A stretch of DNA of 51,398 bases from Halomonas sp. NO4 (GTDB lineage: Bacteria; Pseudomonadota; Gammaproteobacteria; Pseudomonadales; Halomonadaceae): assembly GCF_010994375.1 (NCBI RefSeq), contig NZ_WHMA01000016.1:1-51398 (forward strand), read 5' to 3'. The translations under genes and the position numbers were made by a program. Positions 1 to 9,360 of this stretch are shown piece after piece (the first letter of the stretch is position 1; every line of letters begins with the position of its first letter). The notes below the pieces were generated by a model, which saw only the letters and a list, made by a program, of their open reading frames with translations, ran no database searches and was not told where the DNA came from.

Positions 1-2
1 CT

Positions 3-593
3 GCTCGCTTACCTCCCCGCCCGAGTGGGCGAGGGTTCACGCGGATTTTTTTGCTGATCGGCTTCGACGGCCCGGAGGGCCGGACCTTCTTCGAGAATGC
101 CGGACGCACCTCGCGCGACGGCATCGAGCTCGGCATCGACTGGAGCTTCGCCCTGGACTGGCGCCTGACCAGCGCCCTGACGCTGGCCGACTACCGCTTT
201 GAGCGTTTCGCCGACGAAGAGGACGACTTCGCCGGTAACCGCCTGCCCGGTCTGCCGCGCCAGCTGTGGCACAACAGCCTGACCTGGTACGGCAGCGGCG
301 AGCGCTTCGCCAGCGTGGAGGCGCAATACACCGGGGATTTCTACGCCGACAACGCCAATCAGGTGCCCATCGACGACCACTGGCTGGTCAATCTCAAGGG
401 CGGCGACGCTTGGCCGCTGGGCGGGGGGGCGACCCTTCTTGGGGTCCATCTGGGCATCCGCAACCTCTTCGACGAGGCGTACTTCGAGAACGTGCGGATC
501 AACGCCAACCCCGATCGCCCAATTAGCGAAAGAGGGTTCTACGAACCGGCGGCGGGCCGCACCTTCTATGCCGGGGTGGAATTGAGTTTCTAG
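3..593 (+). CDS. TonB-dependent receptor, C-terminal part (partial)
   Basis: This is the C-terminal end of an outer-membrane TonB-dependent receptor beta-barrel, entering from the left edge. The visible part shows alternating barrel strands (GIELGIDWSFALDW, LTSALTLADYRF), the family phrase NLFDEAY about 45 residues before the end, and a terminal aromatic residue (AGVELSF), which is the usual outer-membrane insertion signal. The substrate cannot be read from this fragment; iron-siderophore is the commonest for the family. The frame is open to the edge, but the first 16 or so codons do not resemble barrel sequence and coincide with a small inverted repeat and a T-run, so the gene may be interrupted or rearranged just at the edge. 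Convergent with trpC. Confidence 0.75.
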   Translation, partial: ARLPPRPSGRGFTRIFLLIGFDGPEGRTFFENAGRTSRDGIELGIDWSFALDWRLTSALTLADYRFERFADEEDDFAGNRLPGLPRQLWHNSLTWYGSGERFASVEAQYTGDFYADNANQVPIDDHWLVNLKGGDAWPLGGGATLLGVHLGIRNLFDEAYFENVRINANPDRPISERGFYEPAAGRTFYAGVELSF

Positions 594-724
594 GCTGTTC
601 TTGAGCCGGTCAGTCCCTTATCACTCATGCTCTTGATAGGAGCTCAGCTCAACTGGTTCCGCAGCGCGGAGACTTTCCCTTCGCCCCGCACGGTCTGGCT
701 CACAGGGCTGACGAGCAGGGTTCA

Positions 725-1534
725 TCAGAAAAACAGCCGGCGCAGCGCCTCGCCGGGCTCGTCCTCGCGCATGAAGGCCTCGCCGACCAAAAAGCCGTGC
801 ACGTCGTGCTCGCGCATGCGCAGCACGTCGTCGCGAGTGTGGATGCCGGACTCGGTGACCACGGTCACGCCGGCGGGAATGCGCGGCAGCAGCTCGAGGG
901 TGGTCTCGAGTCGCGTCTCGAAGCTGTGCAGGTTGCGGTTGTTGATGCCCACCAACCCCAGGTCGAGCTGGAGCGCGCGTTCCAGTTCCTGGGCGTCGTG
1001 CACCTCCACCAGCACGTCCATGCCCAGCGCCACGGCCTGCTGGTGCAGGTCGACGAGCTGGGCGTCGTCAAGCGCGGCGACGATCAGCAGGATGCAGTCG
1101 GCGCCGATGGCGCGGGCCTCGCTCACCTGGTAGCCGTGCACGATGAAGTCCTTGCGGATCACCGGCAGGTCGCAGGCGTCGCGAGCCTCGATGAGGAAGT
1201 CCTCGTGGCCCTGGAAGAAGTCGGCGTCAGTGAGAACCGAGAGACAGGCCGCGCCGCCGGCGGCGTAGCTGGCGGCGATCTCGCCGGGGTGGAAGTCCTC
1301 GCGGATCACCCCCTTGGAGGGCGAGGCCTTCTTCACCTCGGCGATCACCGCCGGGTCGCCCTCATCAAGGCGCCGGGCGAGCGCCGCGATGAAGCCGCGC
1401 GGTGCGCTCTGCTTCTCGGCGAGCGCCAGCAGCTCGCTCTCGGCAACGGCGCGCCGCCGCTCGGCGACCTCGGCGTCCTTGCGGGCGAGGATGCGGGTGA
1501 GGATGGTCGGGGTGGCGTCCTGGGTTCGGCTCAT
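725..1534 (-). CDS. trpC: Indole-3-glycerol phosphate synthase
   Basis: Catalyses ring closure of carboxyphenylamino-deoxyribulose phosphate to indole-3-glycerol phosphate, the fourth step of tryptophan synthesis, in the cytoplasm. The 269-residue single-domain TIM barrel has the family motifs in order: [13 protein letters not shown] (substrate-binding lysine loop), [31 protein letters not shown] and GFLVGEAFM. Length is normal for a stand-alone TrpC without fused TrpF. The ATG is preceded by an AGGA ribosome site about 10 bases upstream. It is the last gene of trpEGDC, 46 bases after trpD. Confidence 0.97.
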   Translation of the reverse strand: MSRTQDATPTILTRILARKDAEVAERRRAVAESELLALAEKQSAPRGFIAALARRLDEGDPAVIAEVKKASPSKGVIREDFHPGEIAASYAAGGAACLSVLTDADFFQGHEDFLIEARDACDLPVIRKDFIVHGYQVSEARAIGADCILLIVAALDDAQLVDLHQQAVALGMDVLVEVHDAQELERALQLDLGLVGINNRNLHSFETRLETTLELLPRIPAGVTVVTESGIHTRDDVLRMREHDVHGFLVGEAFMREDEPGEALRRLFF

Positions 1535-1580
1535 GGGGCAATCCTGCTCAGAGGCGGCAGATAGGCCGCCGCGGTCGGTA

Positions 1581-2600
1581 TCAGGGCATCAGCACCCGGG
1601 TGAAGTCGCTGAGTTCCTTCATCTTCTCCAGCGGCAGCTTCGAGGCCTGGGCATCCTGGGCCATCAGCACCCCCTCCTTGAAGCTGTCGGCGATGCCGGC
1701 GCAGTAGAGCGCCGCCCCGGCGTTGAGGGCGACGATGTCCGCGGCCTCGCCCTCGCCGACCAGCGCCTCGCGCACCAGGCGCAGGCTGTCCTCGGCGCTG
1801 ACCACCTTGAGCGGGGCGAGCTCCTGGCGCGCGATGCCCACCTCTTCGGGCGTGACGCTGTACTCGTGGATCGTGCCGTCCTTGAGCTCGGCCACCCGGG
1901 TCGGCGCGGCCAGCGAGATTTCGTCGAGGCCGTCCTCGGCGTGCACCACCATGACGTGGCGGCTGCCCAGCTTGCGCAGCACCTCGGCCATCACCGGCAC
2001 CAACTCGGGGGAATAGACGCCGAGCAGTTGGTTGGGCGCGCCGGCCGGATTGGTGAGCGGGCCGAGGATATTGAACAGGGTGCGCACGCCCATCTCGCGA
2101 CGCGCGCCGATGGCGTGGCGCATGGCCGGATGGTGGTTGGGCGCGAACATGAAGCCCACGCCCGCCTGCTCGATGCAGCGCCCCACCTGCTCTGGGGTGA
2201 GATCCAGGTGAATGCCGGCGACGTCGAAGAGGTCGGCGCTGCCCGAGGAGGAGGAGACGCTGCGATTGCCGTGCTTGGCCACGTGCGCCCCGGCCGCCGC
2301 GGCGACGAAGCTCGCCGCCGTGGAGACGTTGAAGAGGTTGGCGCCGTCGCCGCCGGTGCCCACGATGTCCACCACGTTCTCGGCGTCCACCCGGACCGGC
2401 TTCATCAGCTCACGCATCACCTGGGCCGCAGCGCTGATCTCCTCGGCGGTCTCGCCCTTCATGGCCAGACCGATCAAAAAGCCGCCGATCTGGGCGTCGG
2501 TGGCCTCGCCGGTCATGATTTGGCGCATCACCGCGTGGGTAGCCTCGAAGCTGAGGTTCTCGCGGCGCATTACCGCGGCGATGGCGTCTCGCATCTGCAT
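1581..2600 (-). CDS. trpD: Anthranilate phosphoribosyltransferase
   Basis: Transfers phosphoribose from PRPP to anthranilate, the second committed step of tryptophan synthesis. The 339-residue protein shows the PRPP-binding [15 protein letters not shown] loop, the [15 protein letters not shown] segment and the anthranilate-site stretch [12 protein letters not shown], all standard for the family. The ATG has a good AGGAG site 8 bases upstream; a second in-frame ATG two codons later is possible. It is a stand-alone TrpD, not fused to the glutaminase, which is encoded separately 43 bases upstream by trpG. Confidence 0.97.
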   Translation of the reverse strand: MQMRDAIAAVMRRENLSFEATHAVMRQIMTGEATDAQIGGFLIGLAMKGETAEEISAAAQVMRELMKPVRVDAENVVDIVGTGGDGANLFNVSTAASFVAAAAGAHVAKHGNRSVSSSSGSADLFDVAGIHLDLTPEQVGRCIEQAGVGFMFAPNHHPAMRHAIGARREMGVRTLFNILGPLTNPAGAPNQLLGVYSPELVPVMAEVLRKLGSRHVMVVHAEDGLDEISLAAPTRVAELKDGTIHEYSVTPEEVGIARQELAPLKVVSAEDSLRLVREALVGEGEAADIVALNAGAALYCAGIADSFKEGVLMAQDAQASKLPLEKMKELSDFTRVLMP

Positions 2601-2643
2601 GGGCAGTTCTCCTAAATGTCAGGCGCGGATCAGCGGGCGCGGC

Positions 2644-3228
2644 TCATTGGCGTTTGAGAAAGTTCGCCAGCAGCTCATGCCCCTGGCGGGTCAGGATCGA
2701 CTCGGGGTGGAACTGCACGCCTTCGATGTCCAGCTCACGGTGGCGCAGGCCCATGATCAGGCCCGGCGTCACGTCATCGTCATCGGTCCAGGCGGTCACC
2801 TCGAGGCATTCGGGCACTCCCTCACGGGCCACCACCAAGGAATGATAGCGCGTCACCTCCAGCGGGTCCTCCAGACCGGTGAAGACGCCCTGGCCGCGGT
2901 GGCGGATGCGCGAGGTCTTGCCGTGCATCACCTGGGGCGCGCGCACCACCTGGCCGCCGTAGACCTGGCCGATCGCCTGGTGGCCGAGGCACACGCCGAG
3001 GATGGGGAGGCGCCCGGCGAAGCGCTCGATGGCCGCCATGGAGATGCCCGCCTCGTTGGGCGTGCAGGGGCCGGGCGAGATCACCAGGTGGCTCGGCGCC
3101 AGCGCCTCGATCTCCTCGAGGGTGATGGCATCGTTGCGGTGGGTGACCACCTCGGCGCCCAGCTCCCCCAGGTACTGCACCACGTTGTAGGTGAAGCTGT
3201 CGTAGTTGTCGATCATGCAGACTTTCAT
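2644..3228 (-). CDS. trpG: Anthranilate synthase component II, glutamine amidotransferase
   Basis: Class I glutamine amidotransferase that supplies ammonia to TrpE. The N-terminus [12 protein letters not shown], the oxyanion segment ISPGPCTP, the nucleophile elbow [10 protein letters not shown] (catalytic Cys) and the C-terminal GVQFHPES (catalytic His-Glu) are all present; 194 residues is the usual size. TrpG and PabA are nearly interchangeable in sequence. Its position inside trpEGDC points to anthranilate synthesis, though it may also serve p-aminobenzoate synthase since many gammaproteobacteria use one subunit for both. Confidence 0.95.
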   Translation of the reverse strand: MKVCMIDNYDSFTYNVVQYLGELGAEVVTHRNDAITLEEIEALAPSHLVISPGPCTPNEAGISMAAIERFAGRLPILGVCLGHQAIGQVYGGQVVRAPQVMHGKTSRIRHRGQGVFTGLEDPLEVTRYHSLVVAREGVPECLEVTAWTDDDDVTPGLIMGLRHRELDIEGVQFHPESILTRQGHELLANFLKRQ

Positions 3229-3304
3229 GATTCGCTCTCTCTCGGGCCCCGTGGGGCGCGCGCCCCGCCTGGGCCGGACGCGATAATTTGGGGGTGGCAG
3301 GTCG
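3229..3304 (-). terminator. trpE-trpG intercistronic GC hairpin
   Basis: The 76-base gap between trpE and trpG contains a perfect 14-base palindrome, GGGGCGCGCGCCCC (3253-3266), nested inside an outer GGCCC/GGGCC pair, so the transcript can form a long GC-rich stem. There is no U tract, so it is probably a pausing or mRNA-processing element and not a full intrinsic terminator. The following GAGAGAG is the likely trpG ribosome site. Confidence 0.35.
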
Positions 3305-4804
3305 CTATTCGAGATTGTCGAGGCCGCGCTCGGCCATGGCCACGGCGCGGAAGATGGCGCGGCCCTTGTTGAGAGTCTCTTGCCACTCCAGCTCGGGCAC
3401 CGAGTCGGCCACCACGCCGGCGCCGGCCTGGACGTGCAGCTCGCCGTCCTTGATCACCGCGGTGCGGATGGCGATGGCGGTGTCCATGTTGCCGTGCCAG
3501 GAGAGATACCCCACCGCCCCGGAGTAGACGCCGCGCTTGACCGGCTCGAGCTCGTCGATGATTTCCAGCGCCCGGATCTTGGGCGCCCCGGAGAGCGTGC
3601 CTGCCGGGAAGGTGGCACGCAGCACGTCCATGGCCGAGAGCCCGGGTTTCAACCGCCCGGTGACGTTGGAGACGATGTGCATCACGTGAGAATAGCGCTC
3701 CACCGCCATCTGGTCGGTGACCGTCACCGAGCCGGTCTCGCTGATGCGCCCCACGTCGTTGCGCCCCAGGTCGATCAGCATCAGGTGCTCGGCGCGCTCC
3801 TTGGGGTCGGCGAGCAGCTCGGCCTCGAGCTCCTGATCTTCCGCCTCGCTCTTGCCGCGCACCCGGGTGCCGGCGATGGGCCGCACCGTCACTTCGCCGT
3901 CTTCCAGGCGAGTGAGGATCTCCGGCGAGGAGCCCACCACATGGTGGTCGTCGAGGTTGAAGAAGAACATGTAGGGCGAGGGGTTGAGGCTTCTCAGCGC
4001 ACGGTAAAGGTCGAGCGGCGAGGCGCGATAGGGAATCGACATGCGCTGCGAGGGCACGCACTGCATGATGTCGCCGGCCAGCACGTACTCCTTGATGCGC
4101 TCCACCGCCGCCTTGAAGCCCTCCTCGGTGAAGCCGGAGGTGAAGTGCCCCTCTTCCACCGCCGCGGCGCCGCTGCCGGGACTCGTGGTGTTGAGGGTGG
4201 CACTGCGCAGGCGGATCTCCAGGCGCTCGAGGCGCTCGCGGGCGTTCTCGTAAGCGTGCGCCTCGGCCGGGTCGGCGTGGGTCCAGAGTGTCAGGCGCCC
4301 CGAGAGGTTGTCGAACACCACCAGTTCGTTGCACACCATCAGCAGGATGTCGGGCACACCCAGCGGATCGGGCTTGGCTGCCACCTGGGGGCCACGCAGC
4401 CGCGGCTCGATGTAGCGGATGGTGTCGTAGCCGAAGTAACCCACCAGGCCGCCGTCGAAGCGCGGCTGGTCGTCGAGGCGCGGCACCCGGAAGCGCGCCT
4501 GGAACTGCTCGATCCAGGCCAGCGGATCCTCGACTTCCGCTGCTTCAACCTCCCGACCATCGATCAGGTGGCGCACGCGAAAGTCGCGCACCTCGACCCG
4601 CTCGTGGCTGGGCAAGCCGATGATCGAGTAGCGCCCCCACTTCTCGCCGCCCTGCACGGATTCGAGCAGGAAGGTCCAGGGTGCGTCGGCGAGCTTGAGG
4701 TAGGTGGAAAGCGGAGTGTCGAGATCGGCCAGTACCTCGTGGGTGACCGGAATGCGGTTGTAGCCGGCCTGGGCCAGATCACGGAAACGTTCGGGGGTCA
4801 TCAT
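3305..4804 (-). CDS. trpE: Anthranilate synthase component I
   Basis: Converts chorismate plus ammonia (from TrpG) to anthranilate and pyruvate, the first and feedback-controlled step of tryptophan synthesis. The N-terminal domain carries [15 protein letters not shown], the region where LLES contributes to tryptophan feedback binding. The C-terminal chorismate-binding domain has [29 protein letters not shown] and the AGAGVVADS tail. Length 499 is normal. Two consecutive ATGs open the gene (4802-4804 and 4799-4801) with GAGGA about 9 bases upstream. First structural gene of the operon. Confidence 0.97.
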   Translation of the reverse strand: MMTPERFRDLAQAGYNRIPVTHEVLADLDTPLSTYLKLADAPWTFLLESVQGGEKWGRYSIIGLPSHERVEVRDFRVRHLIDGREVEAAEVEDPLAWIEQFQARFRVPRLDDQPRFDGGLVGYFGYDTIRYIEPRLRGPQVAAKPDPLGVPDILLMVCNELVVFDNLSGRLTLWTHADPAEAHAYENARERLERLEIRLRSATLNTTSPGSGAAAVEEGHFTSGFTEEGFKAAVERIKEYVLAGDIMQCVPSQRMSIPYRASPLDLYRALRSLNPSPYMFFFNLDDHHVVGSSPEILTRLEDGEVTVRPIAGTRVRGKSEAEDQELEAELLADPKERAEHLMLIDLGRNDVGRISETGSVTVTDQMAVERYSHVMHIVSNVTGRLKPGLSAMDVLRATFPAGTLSGAPKIRALEIIDELEPVKRGVYSGAVGYLSWHGNMDTAIAIRTAVIKDGELHVQAGAGVVADSVPELEWQETLNKGRAIFRAVAMAERGLDNLE

Positions 4805-4887
4805 GCCCGGGTCCTCGAGGGTGAGGGGTGAGCGAGGAGGCGCGTATCAGAGGCGAGCGAAACGGGACTCGCCGCAAAGCGTGAGCG

Positions 4888-4986
4888 TCACCATCGCCAG
4901 CCGCCGGGCACGGCGAGCGGCAGAGTCGGAAAGGCGGCGAACGCGAACAGGTCGCCGTCTCGATGGGGGAGGTATTTGCGCGTCAT
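4888..4986 (-). CDS. trpL: Candidate trp leader peptide
   Basis: An unannotated-looking 32-codon reading frame about 80 bases before trpE ends with the codons TGG CGA TGG TGA, that is Trp-Arg-Trp-stop. An in-frame ATG four codons further upstream (4996-4998) is an alternative start. Tandem Trp codons immediately before the stop of a short ORF ahead of a trp operon are the signature of a ribosome-mediated attenuator. Following the stop, the RNA can form GGCGAG/CTCGCC stems (around 4855-4877), but I see no U-run, so a classical intrinsic terminator is not evident. The ribosome site is weak. Called from codon content and position only. Confidence 0.4.
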   Translation of the reverse strand: MTRKYLPHRDGDLFAFAAFPTLPLAVPGGWRW

Positions 4987-5103
4987 GCGGCAGTCCATCG
5001 AAGCGTGTCCCGGCGGGGACTGAGGTTATCGCAGCTGCGCCAGGCAGCGGTTATAGCAAGAATTCATTGATGAGGCTGCGCTTATAGCCTCGGTAAAATC
5101 AGC

Positions 5104-5769
5104 CTAAACGAGTTCCGCCAGCGATTCAACCACGCCATCGGGGCCGCTGTCGCGCACCGGCTCACCGTGATTGTAGCCGTAGGGCACGGCCAGGGTGCGA
5201 AAGCCCGCCGCCCGGCCGGCGGCGATGTCGTGGCGCGAATCCCCCACCATCAGGCAGCCCGCAGGCGCCACGCCGAAGTGCGCGGCCACGTGCAGCAGCG
5301 GCGCGGGGTCGGGCTTCTTCTGCGGCAGCGAGTCGCCGCCCAGGCAGAGCGCGAAGTGCCCTTCGAGCCCGAAGCCGGCGAGAATCGGCGCAATGAAAGC
5401 GGCGGGCTTGTTGGTCACCAGCGCCACCGGGTAGCCCGCGCAGCGCAGGCCGTCAAGCGCCTCGCGCACGCCGGGGTAGAGGCACGTGCGCGACCCCGGA
5501 TCGCGACCGTAGTGGCCGAGAAAGGCCTCATGGCCGCGGTCGAGGGCGTCCTCGGTCGGCGGCTGACCCTGGGCCTCGGCCAGGGCGCGCGCCATGAGCA
5601 CCCGCGAGCCGTTGCCCACCCAGTCGCGCACCTTCGCCTCGCCCGCCGGGGCCAGGCCGAGGTCGCTCAGCGCGGCATCCACGGCCACAGCCAGGTCGGG
5701 CACGGAGTCGACCAGGGTGCCGTCGAGATCGAAGGTAATCAGGCGGATGCCGGTCAGGATGGGGTGCAT
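5104..5769 (-). CDS. gph: Phosphoglycolate phosphatase, HAD family
   Basis: Dephosphorylates 2-phosphoglycolate, a product of DNA 3'-end repair and oxygenase side reactions. The HAD signature DLDGTLVDSVPDLA lies at the N-terminus (nucleophile Asp), motif II is VTNKPAAF, and the lysine/acid motifs are KPDPAPLLH and MVGDSRHDIAAGRAAG. The frame is open 34 codons further upstream, but the ATG at 5769 has GGAGG 7 bases before it and starts directly at the core fold, giving a normal 221 residues. Pairing with the trp operon and rpe nearby echoes the gph-rpe-trp neighbourhood common in gammaproteobacteria. Confidence 0.92.
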   Translation of the reverse strand: MHPILTGIRLITFDLDGTLVDSVPDLAVAVDAALSDLGLAPAGEAKVRDWVGNGSRVLMARALAEAQGQPPTEDALDRGHEAFLGHYGRDPGSRTCLYPGVREALDGLRCAGYPVALVTNKPAAFIAPILAGFGLEGHFALCLGGDSLPQKKPDPAPLLHVAAHFGVAPAGCLMVGDSRHDIAAGRAAGFRTLAVPYGYNHGEPVRDSGPDGVVESLAELV

Positions 5770-5873
5770 GCGATGCCTCCACGGCAGGAAAAGCCATATT
5801 GTGCCGCACAGGCCATGGGCAGGGAATGTCAGCGGGCCTATGCTGGGGTTTTCAAGTGCCAGGGAGTTCATTG

Positions 5874-7172
5874 ATGAGCGTACCGAAAATTGTGGTGGTC
5901 GGCGGCGGCGCCGGCGGCCTGGAGCTGGTGACCCGCCTGGGACGGCGGCTCGGCCGCCGCGGGCGGGCCGAGATCGTGCTGGTCGACCGCAGCCCGACCC
6001 ATATCTGGAAGCCGCTGCTGCACGAGGTCGCCACCGGCGCGCTCGATTCCGGCCTCGACGAGATCGCCTTCCCCGGGCATGCCCGGGCCAATGGCTATCG
6101 CTTCCAGCGCGGCACGCTGTGCGGGCTCGACCGGGAGCAGCGCCGGCTGCAGCTGGCCGCGGTGCTCGACGACGAGGGCCAGGAGATCCTGCCGGCCCGG
6201 GAGCTAACCTACGACCGTCTGGTGCTGTCGCTGGGCAGCGTCAGCAACGACTTCGGCACCCCCGGGGTCGCCGAGCATTGCTACTTCCTCGACAGCCCCG
6301 AGCAGGCGGAGGCCTTCCGGCACGCCATGCTCAACACCTTCCTGCGCTACAGCGCCGCCGGGCAGCAGCAATCCCCGCGGCTCCGGGTGGGCATCGTGGG
6401 CGGCGGCGCCACCGGGGTGGAGCTCGCCGCCCAGCTCTACGACGCCCTGCTGATGCTGCAGACTTATGGCGTCACCGAGCTGGACGGCAGCCATCTCGAC
6501 GTTCACCTCATCGAGGCCGCCGAGGACGTGCTGCCGGCCCTGCCCGAGCGGATCCGCCAGGCTGTGCGCCAGGAGCTGCAGGGGCTCGGCGTCCAGGTAC
6601 ACACCGCCACTCGGGTGACCGAAATCGACGCCAACGCCATCCACACCGCCGATGGCCAGCGCCTGGCCACCGACCTCAACGTCTGGGCGGCGGGCATCAA
6701 GGCCCCCGACTTTCTCACCCAGCTCGACCTGACCCTAGCCAAGGGCCAGCGGATTACCGTTCACGAGACTCTGCAGAGCATTGACGACCCTAACCTCTTC
6801 GCCTTCGGCGACTGCGCCAGCTGCCCGCAGCCGGACGGCAGCACGGTACCGCCCCGCGCCCAGGCCGCCCACCAGCAGGCGCAGCTGCTCTACCGCAACC
6901 TGCGCGCCCAACTCGACGGCAAGCCACTCACGCCCTTCGTCTATCGCGATCGCGGCTCGCTGATTTCGCTGGCCCACTTCGAGGCGATCGGCACCTTGAT
7001 GCGCGGCGCCTCGGCTCGCCGCCTGTTCGTCGAGGGCCACCTGGCCAAGTTCTTCTACGCCTCGCTCTACCGTCTGCATCAGCGCGCCATTCACGGTAGC
7101 CTGAAGACAGGGGTGATCGTGCTGGTGGACGGCCTCAACCGCTTCATCCGCCCGCGCCTCAAGCTACATTGA
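5874..7172 (+). CDS. ndh: Type II NADH:quinone oxidoreductase
   Basis: Single-subunit, non-proton-pumping NADH dehydrogenase passing electrons from NADH to the quinone pool at the inner face of the membrane. Two Rossmann dinucleotide-binding sites are visible: [11 protein letters not shown] near residue 8 for FAD and [17 protein letters not shown] near residue 165 for NADH. The second FAD contact LFAFGDCA and the quinone-site-type [10 protein letters not shown] follow. The C-terminal amphipathic stretch fits peripheral membrane binding. The chosen ATG has AGGGAG 8 bases upstream; the open frame before it overlaps the gph promoter region. Divergent from gph and overlapping the convergent GIY-YIG gene by 9 bases. 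Confidence 0.93.
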   Translation: MSVPKIVVVGGGAGGLELVTRLGRRLGRRGRAEIVLVDRSPTHIWKPLLHEVATGALDSGLDEIAFPGHARANGYRFQRGTLCGLDREQRRLQLAAVLDDEGQEILPARELTYDRLVLSLGSVSNDFGTPGVAEHCYFLDSPEQAEAFRHAMLNTFLRYSAAGQQQSPRLRVGIVGGGATGVELAAQLYDALLMLQTYGVTELDGSHLDVHLIEAAEDVLPALPERIRQAVRQELQGLGVQVHTATRVTEIDANAIHTADGQRLATDLNVWAAGIKAPDFLTQLDLTLAKGQRITVHETLQSIDDPNLFAFGDCASCPQPDGSTVPPRAQAAHQQAQLLYRNLRAQLDGKPLTPFVYRDRGSLISLAHFEAIGTLMRGASARRLFVEGHLAKFFYASLYRLHQRAIHGSLKTGVIVLVDGLNRFIRPRLKLH

Positions 7173-7448
7173 GCCGGTGCCGTCCGTCCGCCGGACCAAC
7201 CAGGTCCGCTTACCGGCGGCGGAAAGCCGCTTCACGGCAGCCTCGAGGCGCAGCGCCTCACCGCGGCTGCCCACCGCCTCCTGGTGGACCAGCGTCAGCG
7301 GCCCGCGGCCGCGCAGCGCCTTGGCGCCGCGCCCTGCGGCGTGCTGCGCGAGGCGCCGGGCGACGTCGGTGGTGATCCCGGTGTAGAGGGCGCCGCCGGC
7401 GGTCTCGATCACATAGAGGTACCAGCGGGGCGGCGTGGGCGCACTCAC
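7164..7448 (-). CDS. GIY-YIG superfamily protein, UPF0213/YhbQ type
   Basis: A 94-residue single GIY-YIG domain with [24 protein letters not shown] at the front, written here as its halves WYLYVIE and [11 protein letters not shown], followed by [15 protein letters not shown], the usual order for the YhbQ/UPF0213 group of small DNA-acting proteins of unsettled role. The start is GTG at 7446-7448, overlapping the rpe stop (GTGA), so it is translationally coupled to rpe. Its 3' end overlaps ndh by 9 bases in the convergent direction. Confidence 0.85.
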   Translation of the reverse strand: MSAPTPPRWYLYVIETAGGALYTGITTDVARRLAQHAAGRGAKALRGRGPLTLVHQEAVGSRGEALRLEAAVKRLSAAGKRTWLVRRTDGTGSM

Positions 7449-8146
7449 CGTGCCGTGGCGAGCTGCTCGCGGAAGGCGCGGATCACGCTGTCGTAGCGGT
7501 GGGGGTCGCTGTCGCGGGCAGCGCTGAACACGGCGGAGCCGGCTACGAAGGTGTCGGCGCCGGCGCGGGCGATCTCGGCGATATTGTCGACCTTGACGCC
7601 GCCGTCGATCTCCAGGCGGATGTCCCGGTCGGAGGCGTCGATGCGCCGGCGCGCCTCGCGCAGCTTGTCGAGGGTGCCGGGCAGGAAGGCCTGGCCACCG
7701 AAGCCGGGATTGACGCTCATCAGCAGCACCATGTCGACCTTGTCCATCACGTAGTCGAGGAAGGAGAGCGGCGTGGCGGGATTGAAGACCAGCCCCGACT
7801 TGCAGCCACCGTCACGGATTAGTGAAAGCGAGCGGTCGATGTGATCCGACGCCTCGGGGTGAAAGGTGATGTAGGTAGCCCCGGCATCGATGAAGTCGCC
7901 GATCAGGCGGTCCACCGGCTTGACCATCAGGTGGGCGTCGATGGGCGCAGTGACGCCGTGCTTGCGCAGCGCCTCGCACACCAGGGGGCCGATGGTCAGG
8001 TTGGGGACGTAGTGGTTGTCCATGACGTCGAAATGGACGATGTCGGCCCCGGCAGCCAGGACGTTGTCGACCTCCTCGCCGAGACGGGCGAAGTCGGCGG
8101 ACAGGATCGAGGGAGCGATAAGGCAGTCGCGGGTGGCATCGGTCAT
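7445..8146 (-). CDS. rpe: Ribulose-phosphate 3-epimerase
   Basis: Interconverts D-ribulose 5-phosphate and D-xylulose 5-phosphate in the pentose phosphate pathway. The 233-residue TIM barrel has [14 protein letters not shown], the metal-site segments [14 protein letters not shown] and DAHLMV, the phosphate-binding VNPGFGGQ, and LEIDGGV near the C-terminus. The open frame extends 36 codons upstream, but the ATG at 8146 begins the conserved sequence and gives the standard length. The ribosome site is only a weak GGA. Upstream of and overlapping the GIY-YIG gene. Confidence 0.95.
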   Translation of the reverse strand: MTDATRDCLIAPSILSADFARLGEEVDNVLAAGADIVHFDVMDNHYVPNLTIGPLVCEALRKHGVTAPIDAHLMVKPVDRLIGDFIDAGATYITFHPEASDHIDRSLSLIRDGGCKSGLVFNPATPLSFLDYVMDKVDMVLLMSVNPGFGGQAFLPGTLDKLREARRRIDASDRDIRLEIDGGVKVDNIAEIARAGADTFVAGSAVFSAARDSDPHRYDSVIRAFREQLATAR

Positions 8147-8349
8147 GGCATATCCGTCAGGCAAGTTCAGGCTGTCAGGTGAGTGCCCTAGTCTAACAGG
8201 AAGCGCCGAATGCCGGGGAACCGCGGGGCGATATGGCGCGTAGCGGCCACACATATATATCTAAATTGAATAAAAATTCCCATTGTAATTCCATGAGAGC
8301 AGGATTAGCCTTGTCGCCATCTCCCTTCCACGGACATGGAGTCACTGGC
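8147..8349. promoter_or_regulatory. Divergent rpe / sulfate-transporter promoter region
   Basis: A 203-base gap between divergent genes. The section 8251-8296 is strikingly AT-rich against its GC-rich surroundings (ATATATAT followed by TAAATTGAATAAAAATT). Sulfate-uptake operons of gammaproteobacteria are normally activated by CysB, whose sites are AT-rich; assigning CysB here is inference. I do not see a clear pair of -35 and -10 hexamers. Confidence 0.4.
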
Positions 8350-9360
8350 ATGACCCTGCTGACGACCCTGCGTCGTACCGCCGTCGCCGTTGCCCTGGGC
8401 GCGTCTCTGGCTACCCCGGCGCTGGCCGCCGAGCGCGAGCTGCTCAACTCTTCCTACGACATCGCCCGCGAGCTCTTCGCCGCCGTGAATCCCGAGTTTA
8501 AGGCATGGTGGCAGGCCGAGCACGGTGAGGCAGTGACCATCAAGCAGTCCCACGGCGGCTCCTCGGCCCAGGCGCGCGCCATCCTCCAGGGGCTGCGCGC
8601 CGACGTGGTGACCTACAACCAGGTCACCGACGTGCAGGTGCTGGCCGATGCCGGCCTGGTGGCCGAGGACTGGCAACAGCAACTACCCAACAACGCCTCG
8701 CCCTATTACTCCACCACCGCCTTTCTGGTGCGCAAGGACAACCCCAAGGGCATCGAGAGCTGGGACGACCTGGTGAACGAGGACGTGGAGATCGTCTTCC
8801 CCAACCCCAAGACCTCCGGCAACGGCCGCTACACCTATCTGGCCGCCTGGGGCTTCGCCGACCAGGCCTTCGAGGGTGACGAGGAGCAGATACACGACTT
8901 CATGCGCACCTTCCTCGGCAACGTGGTGGTGTTCGACACCGGCGGCCGCGGCGCTACCACCAGCTTCATCGAGCGCGGCATTGGCGACGTGCTGATCAGC
9001 TTCGAGTCCGAGGTCAACAACATCCGCGGCGAGTACGGCAGCGACGACTTTGAAGTGATCGTGCCCCCGGTGAGCATCCTCGCCGAGTTCCCGGTGGCCG
9101 TGGTCGAGGAGAATGCCGAACGCAACGGCACCCAGGACCTGGCCCGGGGTTACCTCGAGTACCTCTATACAGAGGAAATGCAGCGCCTGCTCGCCGGCTT
9201 CAACTACCGCGTGCACCACGAGGCGGTCGTGGCCGAGTTCGCTGAGCAGTTTCCCGAGACCGAGCTGCTGACGGTCGAAGCGATCGCCGGCGGCTGGGAT
9301 GACGCCATGGCGACCCACTTCGAGAGTGGCGCCCTGCTGGATCAGCTACAACGTCGATGA
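8350..9360 (+). CDS. sbp: Sulfate/thiosulfate ABC transporter, periplasmic binding protein
   Basis: Periplasmic receptor delivering sulfate to the CysTWA importer. An N-terminal signal peptide ends in PALA-A around residue 26. The mature part begins ELLNSSYDIARELF and contains KQSHGGSSAQARAI and ADVVTYNQVTDV, typical of the Sbp/CysP family. The frame is open 39 codons before the chosen ATG, which has GGAG 8 bases upstream and starts exactly at the signal peptide; 336 residues is normal. Whether it prefers sulfate (Sbp) or thiosulfate (CysP) cannot be told from sequence. Its stop overlaps the cysT start as ATGA. Confidence 0.93.
   Translation: MTLLTTLRRTAVAVALGASLATPALAAERELLNSSYDIARELFAAVNPEFKAWWQAEHGEAVTIKQSHGGSSAQARAILQGLRADVVTYNQVTDVQVLADAGLVAEDWQQQLPNNASPYYSTTAFLVRKDNPKGIESWDDLVNEDVEIVFPNPKTSGNGRYTYLAAWGFADQAFEGDEEQIHDFMRTFLGNVVVFDTGGRGATTSFIERGIGDVLISFESEVNNIRGEYGSDDFEVIVPPVSILAEFPVAVVEENAERNGTQDLARGYLEYLYTEEMQRLLAGFNYRVHHEAVVAEFAEQFPETELLTVEAIAGGWDDAMATHFESGALLDQLQRR

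Noticed and set aside
1314..2615. Long plus-strand ORF opposite trpC/trpD
   Set aside because: Ala/Gly/His-rich shadow of the GC-rich trpD gene with no family resemblance; such antisense ORFs recur opposite every high-GC gene here.
3225..4334. 369-codon minus-strand ORF overlapping trpE in another frame
   Set aside because: Arg/Gly/Pro-rich frame-shadow of trpE; trpE itself carries all the family motifs.
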